8,373 nt of DNA from an uncultured Clostridia bacterium (GTDB lineage Bacteria; Bacillota; Clostridia; Oscillospirales; Acutalibacteraceae), in NCBI GenBank assembly GCA_944381295.1, contig CALWKP010000050.1, positions 1 to 8,373 of the forward strand, written 5' to 3'. Both the position numbers and the translations under genes were made by a program. Of the stretch, positions 1-6,541 are shown one piece after another (position 1 is the first letter of the stretch; each line of letters starts with the position of its first letter). The notes below the pieces were generated by a model. It saw nothing but the letters and a program-made list of their open reading frames with translations. It made no database searches and had not been told where the DNA came from.

Positions 1-736
1 CAATAATAGGAGAACCATTATCCAGAGCGCTCTCAATTTGTCCCTCGTCAAGAGGAAGTTCTGTGGCTTCCAGTCCGAGACCGCTTGCGCCTTCCGACAT
101 TAAAGACCAGCTCGTCCCATTACCATAGACGCTGTATCCATTTTGGGTGCTGTAATCAGCCATCCAGGCAGGGGTCATTTCGGTATCATGCAGTAAATAA
201 ATCGAGACCATAGAGAGGCAGGTGGGTCCACATCCGGTAATCGCCAGTACATCATCCCCATAAATTTTATAGCCCCAACGCTGATCCCACTGCATCAGTA
301 AAGGGATGGTTTCGCAAGAGCTGTATTCTTCAAGGCTCCCTGTGAAAACATCATCTTTTTTCAGGGGATACTCCGTGACAAAGGTTTCCGTTTCGGGATT
401 ACGCTCCAAAAGATCGCGCAGGCTTTGCGGATAGTCATCCAGAGAGAGCCCGTGGCTTAAAGCGTAGCTTGCCAGTTTTTCTTCAGCGGCAGAAGGAAGA
501 TCGGATTCCGGTGAAGAGGAGGAAACAGAGGGAGAAGGCGCTTGTTTTTGTGATGCAGCAAAAAATAATCCTCCCACAAGAACGATCAAAATCAGAGGGA
601 AAATAACACAGGAGCAGTTTTTGTGCTTGCGCCGTTTTTTAGAAGGAACCGTCCGATACGGAGGGGGATTATGAGAATATGAAGGAGGTCTCTGTACAGG
701 AGGACGGTGATATGGTTGAGAAAAGTTTTTTGTCAT
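1..736 (-). CDS. Membrane-anchored C39-family (papain-like) cysteine peptidase, C-terminus cut by window edge
   Basis: The frame opens at ATG 736-734, after an AAGGAG ribosome binding site with 6-base spacing, and stays open to the left edge (245 codons seen). Residues 1-40 are a basic, Pro/Tyr-rich cytoplasmic tail with a KKRRKHK cluster. Residues 43-61 form one hydrophobic membrane segment. A Ser/Pro-rich linker follows to about residue 84. From about 143 the protein reads as a Peptidase_C39_2 domain: MQWDQRWG gives the family Gln, and TGCGPTCLSM carries the likely nucleophile Cys169. The visible end, LDNGSPII, matches the strand that precedes the catalytic His in this family, so the His and Asp lie outside the window. 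An extracytoplasmic thiol hydrolase or wall-associated peptidase is inferred; the substrate is unknown. It follows the VanRS-like pair on the same strand with a 118-base gap that holds its own candidate promoter. Confidence 0.82.
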   Translation of the reverse strand, partial: MTKNFSQPYHRPPVQRPPSYSHNPPPYRTVPSKKRRKHKNCSCVIFPLILIVLVGGLFFAASQKQAPSPSVSSSSPESDLPSAAEEKLASYALSHGLSLDDYPQSLRDLLERNPETETFVTEYPLKKDDVFTGSLEEYSSCETIPLLMQWDQRWGYKIYGDDVLAITGCGPTCLSMVSIYLLHDTEMTPAWMADYSTQNGYSVYGNGTSWSLMSEGASGLGLEATELPLDEGQIESALDNGSPII

Positions 737-784
737 GTTGTGCTCCTTTCCGAGGGCCTGTATGGCTCCCATCTGTTACGGAAG

Positions 785-813
785 AGTATAGCAGAAAAAA
801 GAGAAGGTGTTAT
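785..813 (-). promoter_or_regulatory. Candidate promoter of the C39 peptidase gene
   Basis: On the minus strand TATACT (790-785) is preceded by TGC, giving an extended -10. A weak -35, ATAACA (813-808), lies 17 bases upstream. Transcription would start near 778, about 40 bases before the ATG at 736. No terminator separates it from the kinase gene: the TTCTG/CAGAA hairpin nearby has no U tract. Read-through from the two-component operon is therefore also possible. Confidence 0.5.
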
Positions 814-854
814 TCTGTTTTCAGAAAGATTTACTGACAAAATTCTTGAGTAAA

Positions 855-1994
855 TCATACGATTTTCTGAAGATTTCGGGGAAGATCCAGGAAAAACGAA
901 ATGCTTTCCGCTTTGCTTTGGGCCCAAATTTTCCCGCCGTGAAGTTCCACAATTTCTTTAGAGATCGCCAATCCTAATCCGGCCCCACCGTTGGAAGAGG
1001 AGCGGGATGCATCCACACGGAAAAATTGGTCAAAAAGATGAGCTAATTTTTCGGGAGGGATGGTTTTTCCATGGTTTTGTATGTGGATTCGGACATTGTT
1101 GTCACAGCAAAATGCGGCCAGGGTGATTTTTGTTTCGGGATAGCTGTAATAAATTGCGTTGCGAATCAGATTATCAAAGACGCGTTCGAGTTTATCCCGG
1201 TCGCAGAAAATCTGAAGGTCCGAAGGCACCGAAAATTCCCAGGAGAGCCTTTTTTCAGCAAGGATCGGTTCAAATTCACTGGCAGTTTGTTCCAGCATCC
1301 GGCTGAGATTTGTCGGCTCGATATCCAGGGAAATATTCGTCAGGTTAAAACGGGTGATCTCAAAAAATTCATTGACAAGTTCTTCCAAACGTTCCGCTTT
1401 CCGAAGAGCGATTCCGGTATACTTGGCACGCAGTTCGCGGGAAATTTGAGGTTCATCGTTTAACAGAGTCAAATAACCGATCACACTGGTCAACGGTGTT
1501 TTCAGATCGTGTGCGAGATAGACGATCAAATCATTTTTTCTCTGTTCCGCTTCTTTTGCAAGCATCGCATTGCGAAATGCCTGTTCCCGGAGCTGGTTCA
1601 GGTCATCCTGCACGTTTTTGAGGTCTTCCGGCAAAACGATTGGCTCAGAGCCAGGGGCAGCCAGTTTTTCTGACTCCCGGATGATGTCGTCAAGATACCG
1701 CAAGGGTTTCGTAAGAAAATAATAGCTTACAGCCACCCAGATAACCAGTACAACAAAGATACAGATAGGGGTCAAGTTCTCTTTGAACCAGTGGAGAAAT
1801 TGGTAAATAGGGTCATAAGGCTGCCAAATAAAGCTGGAGGTAAAAATAGCAGCTCCTAGGACCAAGACAATAAAAAATGCAGTCAGGCTGAAAAGCGCCA
1901 AAAAATAGCGAAATAGAATTTTTCTGGAAAGACGGCTGCGGTCAGAAATAATTTTTGGACGGGATGTTACAGGATCATTCAATGGTATAGCCAA
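855..1994 (-). CDS. VanS-like membrane sensor histidine kinase
   Basis: This is a 379-residue HisKA/HATPase_c kinase. Two membrane segments, at about residues 30-52 and 75-95, flank a short outer loop of roughly 20 residues. A linker and coiled stretch (97-155) leads to the H box YLAHDLKTPLTS, with phospho-acceptor His162. The N box is DNLIRNA (274-280), and the glycine-rich box is GGAGLGLAI (336-344). The stretches QRKNDLI, SVIGYLTLL and EFFEITRFNL closely resemble VanS kinases of glycopeptide resistance, as does the NHG version of the G1 box where most kinases have DxG. The start is uncertain. The TTG at 1994 abuts the G-run, while TTG at 1982 (dropping four residues) overlaps the regulator's stop as TTGA; no ATG fits. 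It is translationally coupled to the upstream regulator. The short sensor loop and absence of van genes leave the stimulus unknown. Confidence 0.9.
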   Translation of the reverse strand: MAIPLNDPVTSRPKIISDRSRLSRKILFRYFLALFSLTAFFIVLVLGAAIFTSSFIWQPYDPIYQFLHWFKENLTPICIFVVLVIWVAVSYYFLTKPLRYLDDIIRESEKLAAPGSEPIVLPEDLKNVQDDLNQLREQAFRNAMLAKEAEQRKNDLIVYLAHDLKTPLTSVIGYLTLLNDEPQISRELRAKYTGIALRKAERLEELVNEFFEITRFNLTNISLDIEPTNLSRMLEQTASEFEPILAEKRLSWEFSVPSDLQIFCDRDKLERVFDNLIRNAIYYSYPETKITLAAFCCDNNVRIHIQNHGKTIPPEKLAHLFDQFFRVDASRSSSNGGAGLGLAISKEIVELHGGKIWAQSKAESISFFLDLPRNLQKIV

Positions 1995-2662
1995 CCCCCC
2001 CAGATCGTTTTGATGAATTTCGGCTTGCGAGGAGGTTCGTGAAGCTTTTCACGGAGTCTTGCGATATGTGCCATGACAGTATTGTTGCTGTCAAAATATT
2101 TTTCTTTCCAGACAGCTTCAAAAAGTTCTTCAGCCGGCACTACTTTTCCCTGCCGTTCACAGAGATACCAAAGAATGTTGAACTCAATGGGTGTCAGAGA
2201 AATTTCCTCACCGTTAAGCATACATTTGTGGCTGTCGAGGGAAATGGAAAGGCCGCGGATTTCCAGAAAATCCTCCTTTTCTGATGGTCTGGATGCATCA
2301 TAGCGCAAATAGCGGCGAAGCAGTGTTTTCACCCGCGCTACAAGTTCTAACGGGTTGAACGGCTTGGTGATATAGTCGTCGGCGCCAAGCGTCAGGCCGG
2401 TGATTTTATCGGTGTCTTCCACCTTGGCGGTCAGCATGACAATAGGGAATAAATGGGTTTCCCGGATTTTCTGGCAGAGGGAAAAACCATCCAGATCGGG
2501 CAGCATCACATCAAGAATCGCCAGATCGAGCGGGCATTGTTCCACACAGTTCAAAGCGTCCGATGCAGTGGAACATTTCAAAATGGTATAGCCTTCATTT
2601 TTTAAATAGACTTCCACCAGATCGGCAATTTCTTTTTCATCGTCAACCACCAGGATATTCAT
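1979..2662 (-). CDS. VanR-like OmpR-family response regulator with altered C-terminus
   Basis: The receiver domain (residues 1-115) has acidic Asp7/Asp8, phospho-acceptor Asp51 in AILDVMLP, Thr78 and Lys100 in ITKPF. A winged-helix DNA-binding domain follows at about 132-222 (SLTPIEFNILWYL; HIARLREK). The wording is VanR-like, for example DDEKEIADLVE and KITGLTLGADDYITKPF. I chose ATG 2662-2660, which begins the receiver strand MNILVVDDE, 10 bases after AAGGAAGG; a TTG at 2686 would add eight residues unlike the family. As written the protein has 227 residues and ends TIWGGWLYH. Deleting one G from the seven-G run at 2001-1995 gives TIWGVGYTIE and a stop at 1977-1975, the normal OmpR-family end. 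The gene therefore appears frameshifted over its last six codons. It pairs with the overlapping kinase gene downstream. Confidence 0.92.
   Translation of the reverse strand: MNILVVDDEKEIADLVEVYLKNEGYTILKCSTASDALNCVEQCPLDLAILDVMLPDLDGFSLCQKIRETHLFPIVMLTAKVEDTDKITGLTLGADDYITKPFNPLELVARVKTLLRRYLRYDASRPSEKEDFLEIRGLSISLDSHKCMLNGEEISLTPIEFNILWYLCERQGKVVPAEELFEAVWKEKYFDSNNTVMAHIARLREKLHEPPRKPKFIKTIWGGWLYH
1995..2001 (-). repeat. Seven-base G homopolymer (C on plus strand) at the regulator/kinase junction
   Basis: Seven C residues on the plus strand interrupt the reading frame of the response regulator's final wing. A length of six would restore the family-standard ending, so the run is one base too long for that frame. 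It could be a slippage site or a base-calling error. Confidence 0.85.
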
Positions 2663-2730
2663 AGGCGATTCGCCTTCCTTTCCCAAAATATGATGCAGGG
2701 AGGAGTCCGCCCCGGAAAATAGGGGAACTA

Positions 2731-2774
2731 TGAAGAAACGCCGCCGCCCTATCAGATGATTACGGACGGCGGCG
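2731..2774 (-). terminator. Rho-independent terminator downstream of asnA
   Basis: On the minus strand an 8-bp GC-only stem (CGCCGCCG at 2774-2767 with CGGCGGCG at 2746-2739) is extended inward by two more G-C pairs across a mismatch. A short T-containing tract, TTTCTTC, follows at 2738-2731. It lies just after the asnA stop and should separate asnA from the two-component operon, whose own promoter I could not identify. Confidence 0.75.
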
Positions 2775-2800
2775 TAGTGATCAGGAAGTGTGCGGGCACA

Positions 2801-3814
2801 TTACAGCAGATGGATTCCTGCACGGTCACAGATTTCGTAGGTGCTATCCTGCCAGACAGAAGCCTGCACCTCGCCAATATGTGCTTTCTGTAATAAGGCC
2901 ATGCAGATGCGGGATTGACCGATACCGCCGCCCATGGTCAGCGGGAGTTCCCCGTTGAGCAGCATATGGTGGAACGGCAAAGAAGAACGTTGAGTACATC
3001 CGGAAATTTCCAGCTGTGCTTTCAGGGATGCTTCATCGACGCGGATGCCCATGGAAGAAATCTCGAAAGCACGCCCTAATATCGGATACCAAATCAGAAT
3101 ATCGCCGTTGAGAGACCAGTCATCGTAGTCCGGAGCCCTGCCGTCATGAGGCTTTCCAGAGCGAAGAGCCCCGCCGATCTGGCTGATAAATACTGCCCCA
3201 TATTGACGCGCTGCCTCATTCTCACGTTGTTTGGGGGACAGATCCGGATACTGATCCTCGAGTTCCTGGCTGGAAATGAAGTGGATTTCTTCTGGAAGAT
3301 AGGGAACAAGCTGTGGGAATTGTGCGGTCAGAATCTGTTCTGTTTCTTTAAGTACCCCCATAATCGCGCGTACCGTACAGCATAGGGTCTCCATATTGCG
3401 TTCTTCCCGGGAAATGACACGTTCCCAGTCCCACTGGTCGACATAGACCGAATGAAGGTTATCCAAATCTTCATCGCGGCGGATAGCATTCATATCGGTA
3501 TATAACCCGGTATCAGCAACGAAACCGTATCGTTTCAACGCCATTCTTTTCCATTTGGCAAGGGAATGCACGATCTGTACGTCGGCGTGCAGTTCCAAAA
3601 TGTCAAACTGTACCGGACGTTCCACACCATTCAGATCGTCATTCAGGCCGGTTTCAGGACGCACGAACAGCGGTGCAGAAACACGGGTCAGGTTGAGCGC
3701 CTTGGCAAGCTTGCGTTCAAACGTATCTTTTACGAGTTTGATCGCAATTTCAGTTTCCATAATATTCAAAGCGGAGGAATACCCTTCGGGAAGGATAAGG
3801 TTTTGATCTGACAT
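2801..3814 (-). CDS. asnA: Aspartate--ammonia ligase (asparagine synthetase A)
   Basis: AsnA makes asparagine in the cytosol from aspartate, ammonia and ATP through an aspartyl-AMP intermediate. It has a class II aminoacyl-tRNA-synthetase-like fold. The 337-residue product matches the family end to end, against about 330 in E. coli. Family blocks are HSLAKWKR (83-90), LHSVYVDQWDWE (120-131), HFISSQEL (178-185), RAPDYDDW (226-233), FEISSMGIRVD (250-260) and GGGIGQSR (295-302). The short DYDDWSLNGD form, lacking the insert seen in the E. coli protein, is usual in Firmicutes. The ATG at 3814 follows an AAAGGA site by 10 bases. It is preceded by the tRNA-Ser terminator and followed by its own terminator, so it is probably monocistronic. 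It lies divergent to asnS about 500 bases away. Confidence 0.97.
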   Translation of the reverse strand: MSDQNLILPEGYSSALNIMETEIAIKLVKDTFERKLAKALNLTRVSAPLFVRPETGLNDDLNGVERPVQFDILELHADVQIVHSLAKWKRMALKRYGFVADTGLYTDMNAIRRDEDLDNLHSVYVDQWDWERVISREERNMETLCCTVRAIMGVLKETEQILTAQFPQLVPYLPEEIHFISSQELEDQYPDLSPKQRENEAARQYGAVFISQIGGALRSGKPHDGRAPDYDDWSLNGDILIWYPILGRAFEISSMGIRVDEASLKAQLEISGCTQRSSLPFHHMLLNGELPLTMGGGIGQSRICMALLQKAHIGEVQASVWQDSTYEICDRAGIHLL

Positions 3815-3893
3815 AGTGCGGACATCCTTTCGGTAAAAAAGTCGATCCCATCAGCAGGGGAATCGCTGAAGCTATCAGGGATAGCCGAAAATG
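3815..3893 (-). promoter_or_regulatory. asnA: asnA leader with two small hairpins; no convincing promoter
   Basis: This 79-base gap between the tRNA terminator and asnA contains two inverted repeats: GCTATC/GATAGC (3871-3876 with 3880-3885, three-base loop) and TCAGC/GCTGA (3851-3855 with 3865-3869). No good -35/-10 pair is visible on the minus strand and there is no T-box AGGGTGG motif. asnA may use a weak promoter here or depend on read-through from the tRNA promoter. The hairpins may have no role. Confidence 0.3.
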
Positions 3894-3929
3894 AAAAAAG
3901 GGAAAAGCCGTTAATACAGCTTTTCCCTT
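3894..3929 (-). terminator. Rho-independent terminator after tRNA-Ser, before asnA
   Basis: A perfect 11-bp inverted repeat (AAGGGAAAAGC at 3929-3919 on the minus strand with GCTTTTCCCTT at 3908-3898) encloses a 10-base loop. The distal arm runs into a tract of six T residues. It starts four bases after the CCA end of the tRNA, as expected for a single-tRNA transcript. If transcription reads through, it would act as an attenuator in front of asnA. Confidence 0.85.
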
Positions 3930-3932
3930 CAC

Positions 3933-4019
3933 TGGCGGAGAGGATGCGACTCGAACGCACAATGCCTTGCGGCACACCACATTTCCAATGTGGCTCCTTA
4001 CCAATTAGAATACCTCTCC
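3933..4019 (-). tRNA. tRNA-Ser (anticodon GGA)
   Basis: An 87-base class II tRNA with CCA encoded. The acceptor stem GGAGAGG (4019-4013) pairs with CCTCTCC (3943-3937), followed by discriminator G and CCA. The anticodon stem is CCACA/TGTGG around the seven-base loop TTGGAAA, which gives anticodon GGA for UCC and UCU serine codons. A long variable arm (TGCC GCAA GGCA) and the T arm GTGCG-TTCGAGT-CGCAT confirm the serine type. The D stem TTC/GGA is short with one wobble pair, acceptable for serine tRNAs. Confidence 0.96.
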
Positions 4020-4056
4020 AAGTGGCAATGTAACGCCGCCTTAACGCGACTTACAT

Positions 4057-4085
4057 AGTATAGCGGATATTTTGAAAAAAATCAA
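4057..4085 (-). promoter_or_regulatory. Promoter of tRNA-Ser
   Basis: On the minus strand TTGATT (4085-4080) and TATACT (4062-4057) are separated by exactly 17 bases, a good vegetative sigma factor promoter. The start would lie near 4050, about 30 bases ahead of the mature tRNA 5' end at 4019. The surrounding DNA is very A/T-rich. Confidence 0.75.
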
Positions 4086-4238
4086 GAGTTTTTTGAAAAA
4101 TATTTTGAAACGGAAAAAATAGGAAAAAAAGACTGGAAACAGGCTCCTTCGATGACCATATCCAAAGAAAGAAGAGGATAGGCTTTCAGGATAAATTTCG
4201 ACAATCCGATGTTTTTTATGTTTTTTTGCAGATGTATC

Positions 4239-4266
4239 TTGCGAACCGGCGCAGTGGTGATATAAT
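4239..4266 (+). promoter_or_regulatory. Promoter of asnS (and probably the lar genes)
   Basis: A perfect TATAAT (4261-4266) carries the TG-n extension (TGA directly before it). A partial -35, TTGCGA (4239-4244), lies 16 bases upstream. Transcription would start near 4273, leaving a leader of about 50 bases before asnS. With no promoter or terminator evident between asnS and larC, it may drive all four genes. The A/T-rich stretch from 4086 to 4238 between this and the tRNA promoter holds nothing else I recognise. Confidence 0.7.
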
Positions 4267-4307
4267 AGAAACTGATTAACTATGGGGGTATGCCTGATAA
4301 AAGCAGT

Positions 4308-4314
4308 AAGGAGG
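4308..4314 (+). promoter_or_regulatory. asnS: Ribosome binding site that fixes the TTG start of asnS
   Basis: AAGGAGG lies 7 bases before TTG 4322-4324. The asnS frame is closed upstream by TAA at 4307-4309, and the next Met codon is over 100 codons in, so TTG must be the start. A possible 11-codon leader frame (ATG 4290 to TGA 4325) spans this site and overlaps the TTG as TTGA. Confidence 0.85.
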
Positions 4315-4321
4315 TCTTTTT

Positions 4322-5716
4322 TTGAAAAGGACAGAAATTGCACAGTTGTATGAAAGCGCAGAAGCGCTGAGCGGCCAGACGCTGACCGTGTGCGGATGGG
4401 CAAGGACGATCCGCGATTCCAAAGCATTAGGTTTTATTGATTTGAATGACGGAAGCTGCTTCAAAGGGGTACAGGTTGTGTTTGAAGCGGATAAAATCGA
4501 TAATTATAAAGAGATCGCAAAGCAGAATGTAGGCGCGGCGCTGTCCGTGACGGGGATATTGCTCCTGACCCCAGAAGCAAAACAGCCGTTTGAAATCCAC
4601 GCTTCCAAGATCGTGGTGGAAGGACCGTCAGCTCCGGAATACCCGCTCCAGAAGAAGCGCCACTCCATGGAATATCTGCGGACGATCGCGCATCTGCGTC
4701 CGCGTACCAATACGTTTAGTGCGGCGTTCCGGGTGCGTTCGGCGGCAGCGTTTGGAATCCACAAATTCTTTAACGAGCGCGGCTTTGTGTACGCACATAC
4801 CCCGCTGATTACCGGCAGCGACTGTGAGGGTGCGGGAGAAATGTTCACCGTGACATCGTTCAACCTGGATGATCTCCCGAAAACGGAAGACGGTGCGGTA
4901 GATTATTCGCAGGACTTCTTCCAGAAGCATACCAGCCTGACGGTATCGGGACAGCTGGAAGGCGAATGTATGGCGATGGCGTTCGGAAAGATTTATACGT
5001 TTGGCCCGACGTTCCGCGCGGAAAAATCCTATACGCAGCGTCATGCGGCGGAATTCTGGATGATCGAGCCGGAAATCGCGTTTGCAGACCTCCAGGACGA
5101 TATGGATTTAGCCAGGGATATGATTAAATATGTCATCAAATATGTAATGGATACCTGCCCGGCGGATATTGAATTCTTCAATACGTTTGTGGATAAGGGG
5201 CTGAAAGAGCGCCTGAATCATGTGGTGACATCCGATTTTGGCTGTGTGACCTATACAGAAGCGATTGAGATTCTGAAAAAGAACAACGATAACTTTGAAT
5301 ATAAGGTAGAATGGGGCTGTGATCTCCAGACAGAGCATGAGAAATATCTTACAGAACAGGTCTTTGGAAAACCTGTGTTTGTTACCGATTACCCGAAAGA
5401 GATCAAGGCGTTCTATATGCGTGTGAACGACGACGGAAAGACCGTAGCGGCAGTGGATTTGCTGGTGCCAGGGATTGGCGAGATCATTGGCGGAAGCCAG
5501 CGTGAAGAACGGATGGATATTCTTCTCGAACGCATGAAAGAATTCCAGCTGGATGAGAAGGATTACTGGTGGTATCTTGACCTGCGGCGTTATGGCGGCG
5601 CTAAGCACGCCGGTTTTGGGCTTGGCTTTGAGCGTTTGATCATGTACTTGACAGGGATTGCAAACATCCGCGACGTGTTGCCGTTCCCGCGCACAACGGG
5701 GACAGCGGAGTTCTAA
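4322..5716 (+). CDS. asnS: Asparagine--tRNA ligase
   Basis: AsnS charges tRNA-Asn with asparagine in the cytosol. The 464-residue length is normal for bacterial AsnRS. The N-terminal OB-fold anticodon-binding domain covers about residues 18-100 (VCGWARTIRDSK, GFIDLNDGS). The class II catalytic core follows, with motif 1 around FRVRSAAAFGIHKFF (136-150), motif 2 around FGPTFRAEKS to HAAEFWMIEPE (227-251), and motif 3 GLGFERLIMYLTG (433-445). The end, DVLPFPRTTGTAEF, is typical of AsnRS, whereas AspRS differs there. It starts at TTG with a strong ribosome binding site. asnA lies divergently beyond the serine tRNA, so free asparagine synthesis and direct tRNA charging are encoded together. larE starts 2 bases after its stop. 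Confidence 0.97.
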   Translation: MKRTEIAQLYESAEALSGQTLTVCGWARTIRDSKALGFIDLNDGSCFKGVQVVFEADKIDNYKEIAKQNVGAALSVTGILLLTPEAKQPFEIHASKIVVEGPSAPEYPLQKKRHSMEYLRTIAHLRPRTNTFSAAFRVRSAAAFGIHKFFNERGFVYAHTPLITGSDCEGAGEMFTVTSFNLDDLPKTEDGAVDYSQDFFQKHTSLTVSGQLEGECMAMAFGKIYTFGPTFRAEKSYTQRHAAEFWMIEPEIAFADLQDDMDLARDMIKYVIKYVMDTCPADIEFFNTFVDKGLKERLNHVVTSDFGCVTYTEAIEILKKNNDNFEYKVEWGCDLQTEHEKYLTEQVFGKPVFVTDYPKEIKAFYMRVNDDGKTVAAVDLLVPGIGEIIGGSQREERMDILLERMKEFQLDEKDYWWYLDLRRYGGAKHAGFGLGFERLIMYLTGIANIRDVLPFPRTTGTAEF

Positions 5717-5718
5717 GG

Positions 5719-6540
5719 ATGGAAGGAAAATTCCAAAAATTACAAAACAGGATGGCAGAATGTGTAAAAGGCGGCCTTTGTGTCGCCTTTTCGGGCGGAG
5801 TAGACAGTACGCTTCTGTTATGCCTGGCAAAAGAGGCTGCGGACAGCGCGGGAGAACCGCTGCGCGCGGTCTTATTTTGTACGCAGCTGCACCCGCCGGC
5901 TGACCGGGATGCCGCAGAGCGTTCCGCAAAACAGATCGGTGTGGAAATGGATGTGATCGAGGTAGACGAGCTGTCGCGGCCGGAAATCTCGCACAATCCG
6001 CCGGACCGGTGTTATCATTGTAAGAAGCTGTTGTTTGAGACGCTGAAAAGTTTTGCGGCAGAACACGGATTAGCGCACGCTGCGGACGGTACGAACGCGG
6101 ATGACCTGTTGGAATACCGTCCGGGATTGCGAGCGTTGAAAGAGTTGGGGATTGAAAGCCCGCTGGCGGAATGCGGCCTGACAAAGGATGATGTGCGAAA
6201 GCTTGCGGGAGAAAAAGGGTTACAGGCGAAGAATAAACCAGCTTCGCCGTGCTTGGCGACGCGGCTTCCCTACGGGACAAAGCTGGATATAGAACTTTTG
6301 ACAAGGATTGCGCAGGGGGAAGAACTTCTGCATCGGGAAGATTTCCCGGTATGCCGCCTGCGGGTACATGGAGATGTTGCACGTCTGGAAATCCCGCGGG
6401 AAGATTTTGGGCGGCTGGAAGCCTGTGAAAGCTTGGTGCAGAAGTTAAAAGCTCTCGGGTTTTCCTATATCACGTTGGACTTGGAAGGATTCCGTTCGGG
6501 AAGTATGGATGAACCATTGAAACGCACAGGAGAGGGATAG
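5719..6540 (+). CDS. larE: LarE, ATP-dependent sulfur insertase for the nickel-pincer cofactor
   Basis: LarE adenylylates the pyridinium biscarboxylate mononucleotide made by LarB and converts its carboxylates to thiocarboxylates. The 273-residue product has the N-type ATP pyrophosphatase PP-loop SGGVDS (25-30), then DRCYHCKKLLFE (96-107), DGTNADD (123-129) and NKPASPCLATRLPYG (172-186). Cys98, Cys101 and Cys178 form the three-cysteine set known from LarE of Thermotoga maritima, which binds a [4Fe-4S] cluster and can turn over. The Lactobacillus plantarum enzyme instead sacrifices one cysteine (Cys176). ATG 5719 is served by GGAG (5707-5710) inside the asnS 3' end, 8 bases upstream. larB follows after one base. 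A stand-alone ExsB/TtuA-like PP-loop enzyme is excluded by the larB and larC neighbours and the LarE-specific motifs. Confidence 0.94.
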   Translation: MEGKFQKLQNRMAECVKGGLCVAFSGGVDSTLLLCLAKEAADSAGEPLRAVLFCTQLHPPADRDAAERSAKQIGVEMDVIEVDELSRPEISHNPPDRCYHCKKLLFETLKSFAAEHGLAHAADGTNADDLLEYRPGLRALKELGIESPLAECGLTKDDVRKLAGEKGLQAKNKPASPCLATRLPYGTKLDIELLTRIAQGEELLHREDFPVCRLRVHGDVARLEIPREDFGRLEACESLVQKLKALGFSYITLDLEGFRSGSMDEPLKRTGEG

Positions 6541-6541
6541 C

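Noticed and set aside
1071..1463. A 130-codon plus-strand frame inside the kinase gene
   Set aside because: It is antisense to the conserved ATPase domain of the histidine kinase, with no ribosome binding site and no recognisable motif.
2663..2675. Short inverted repeat GGCGA/TCGCC just before the response regulator start
   Set aside because: The stem is only five base pairs with a tiny loop next to the ribosome binding site. It is too small to call an operator or switch.
3815..4321. T-box or asparagine-responsive riboswitch upstream of asnA or asnS
   Set aside because: No AGGGTGG antiterminator motif or specifier-loop layout is visible on either strand. The strong hairpin here is explained as the tRNA-Ser terminator.
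5108..6382. A 424-codon open frame on the minus strand across asnS and larE
   Set aside because: It is antisense to two clearly recognisable genes, is Pro/His/Arg-rich without any family motif, and has no ribosome binding site. It is a by-product of the coding strand's codon use.
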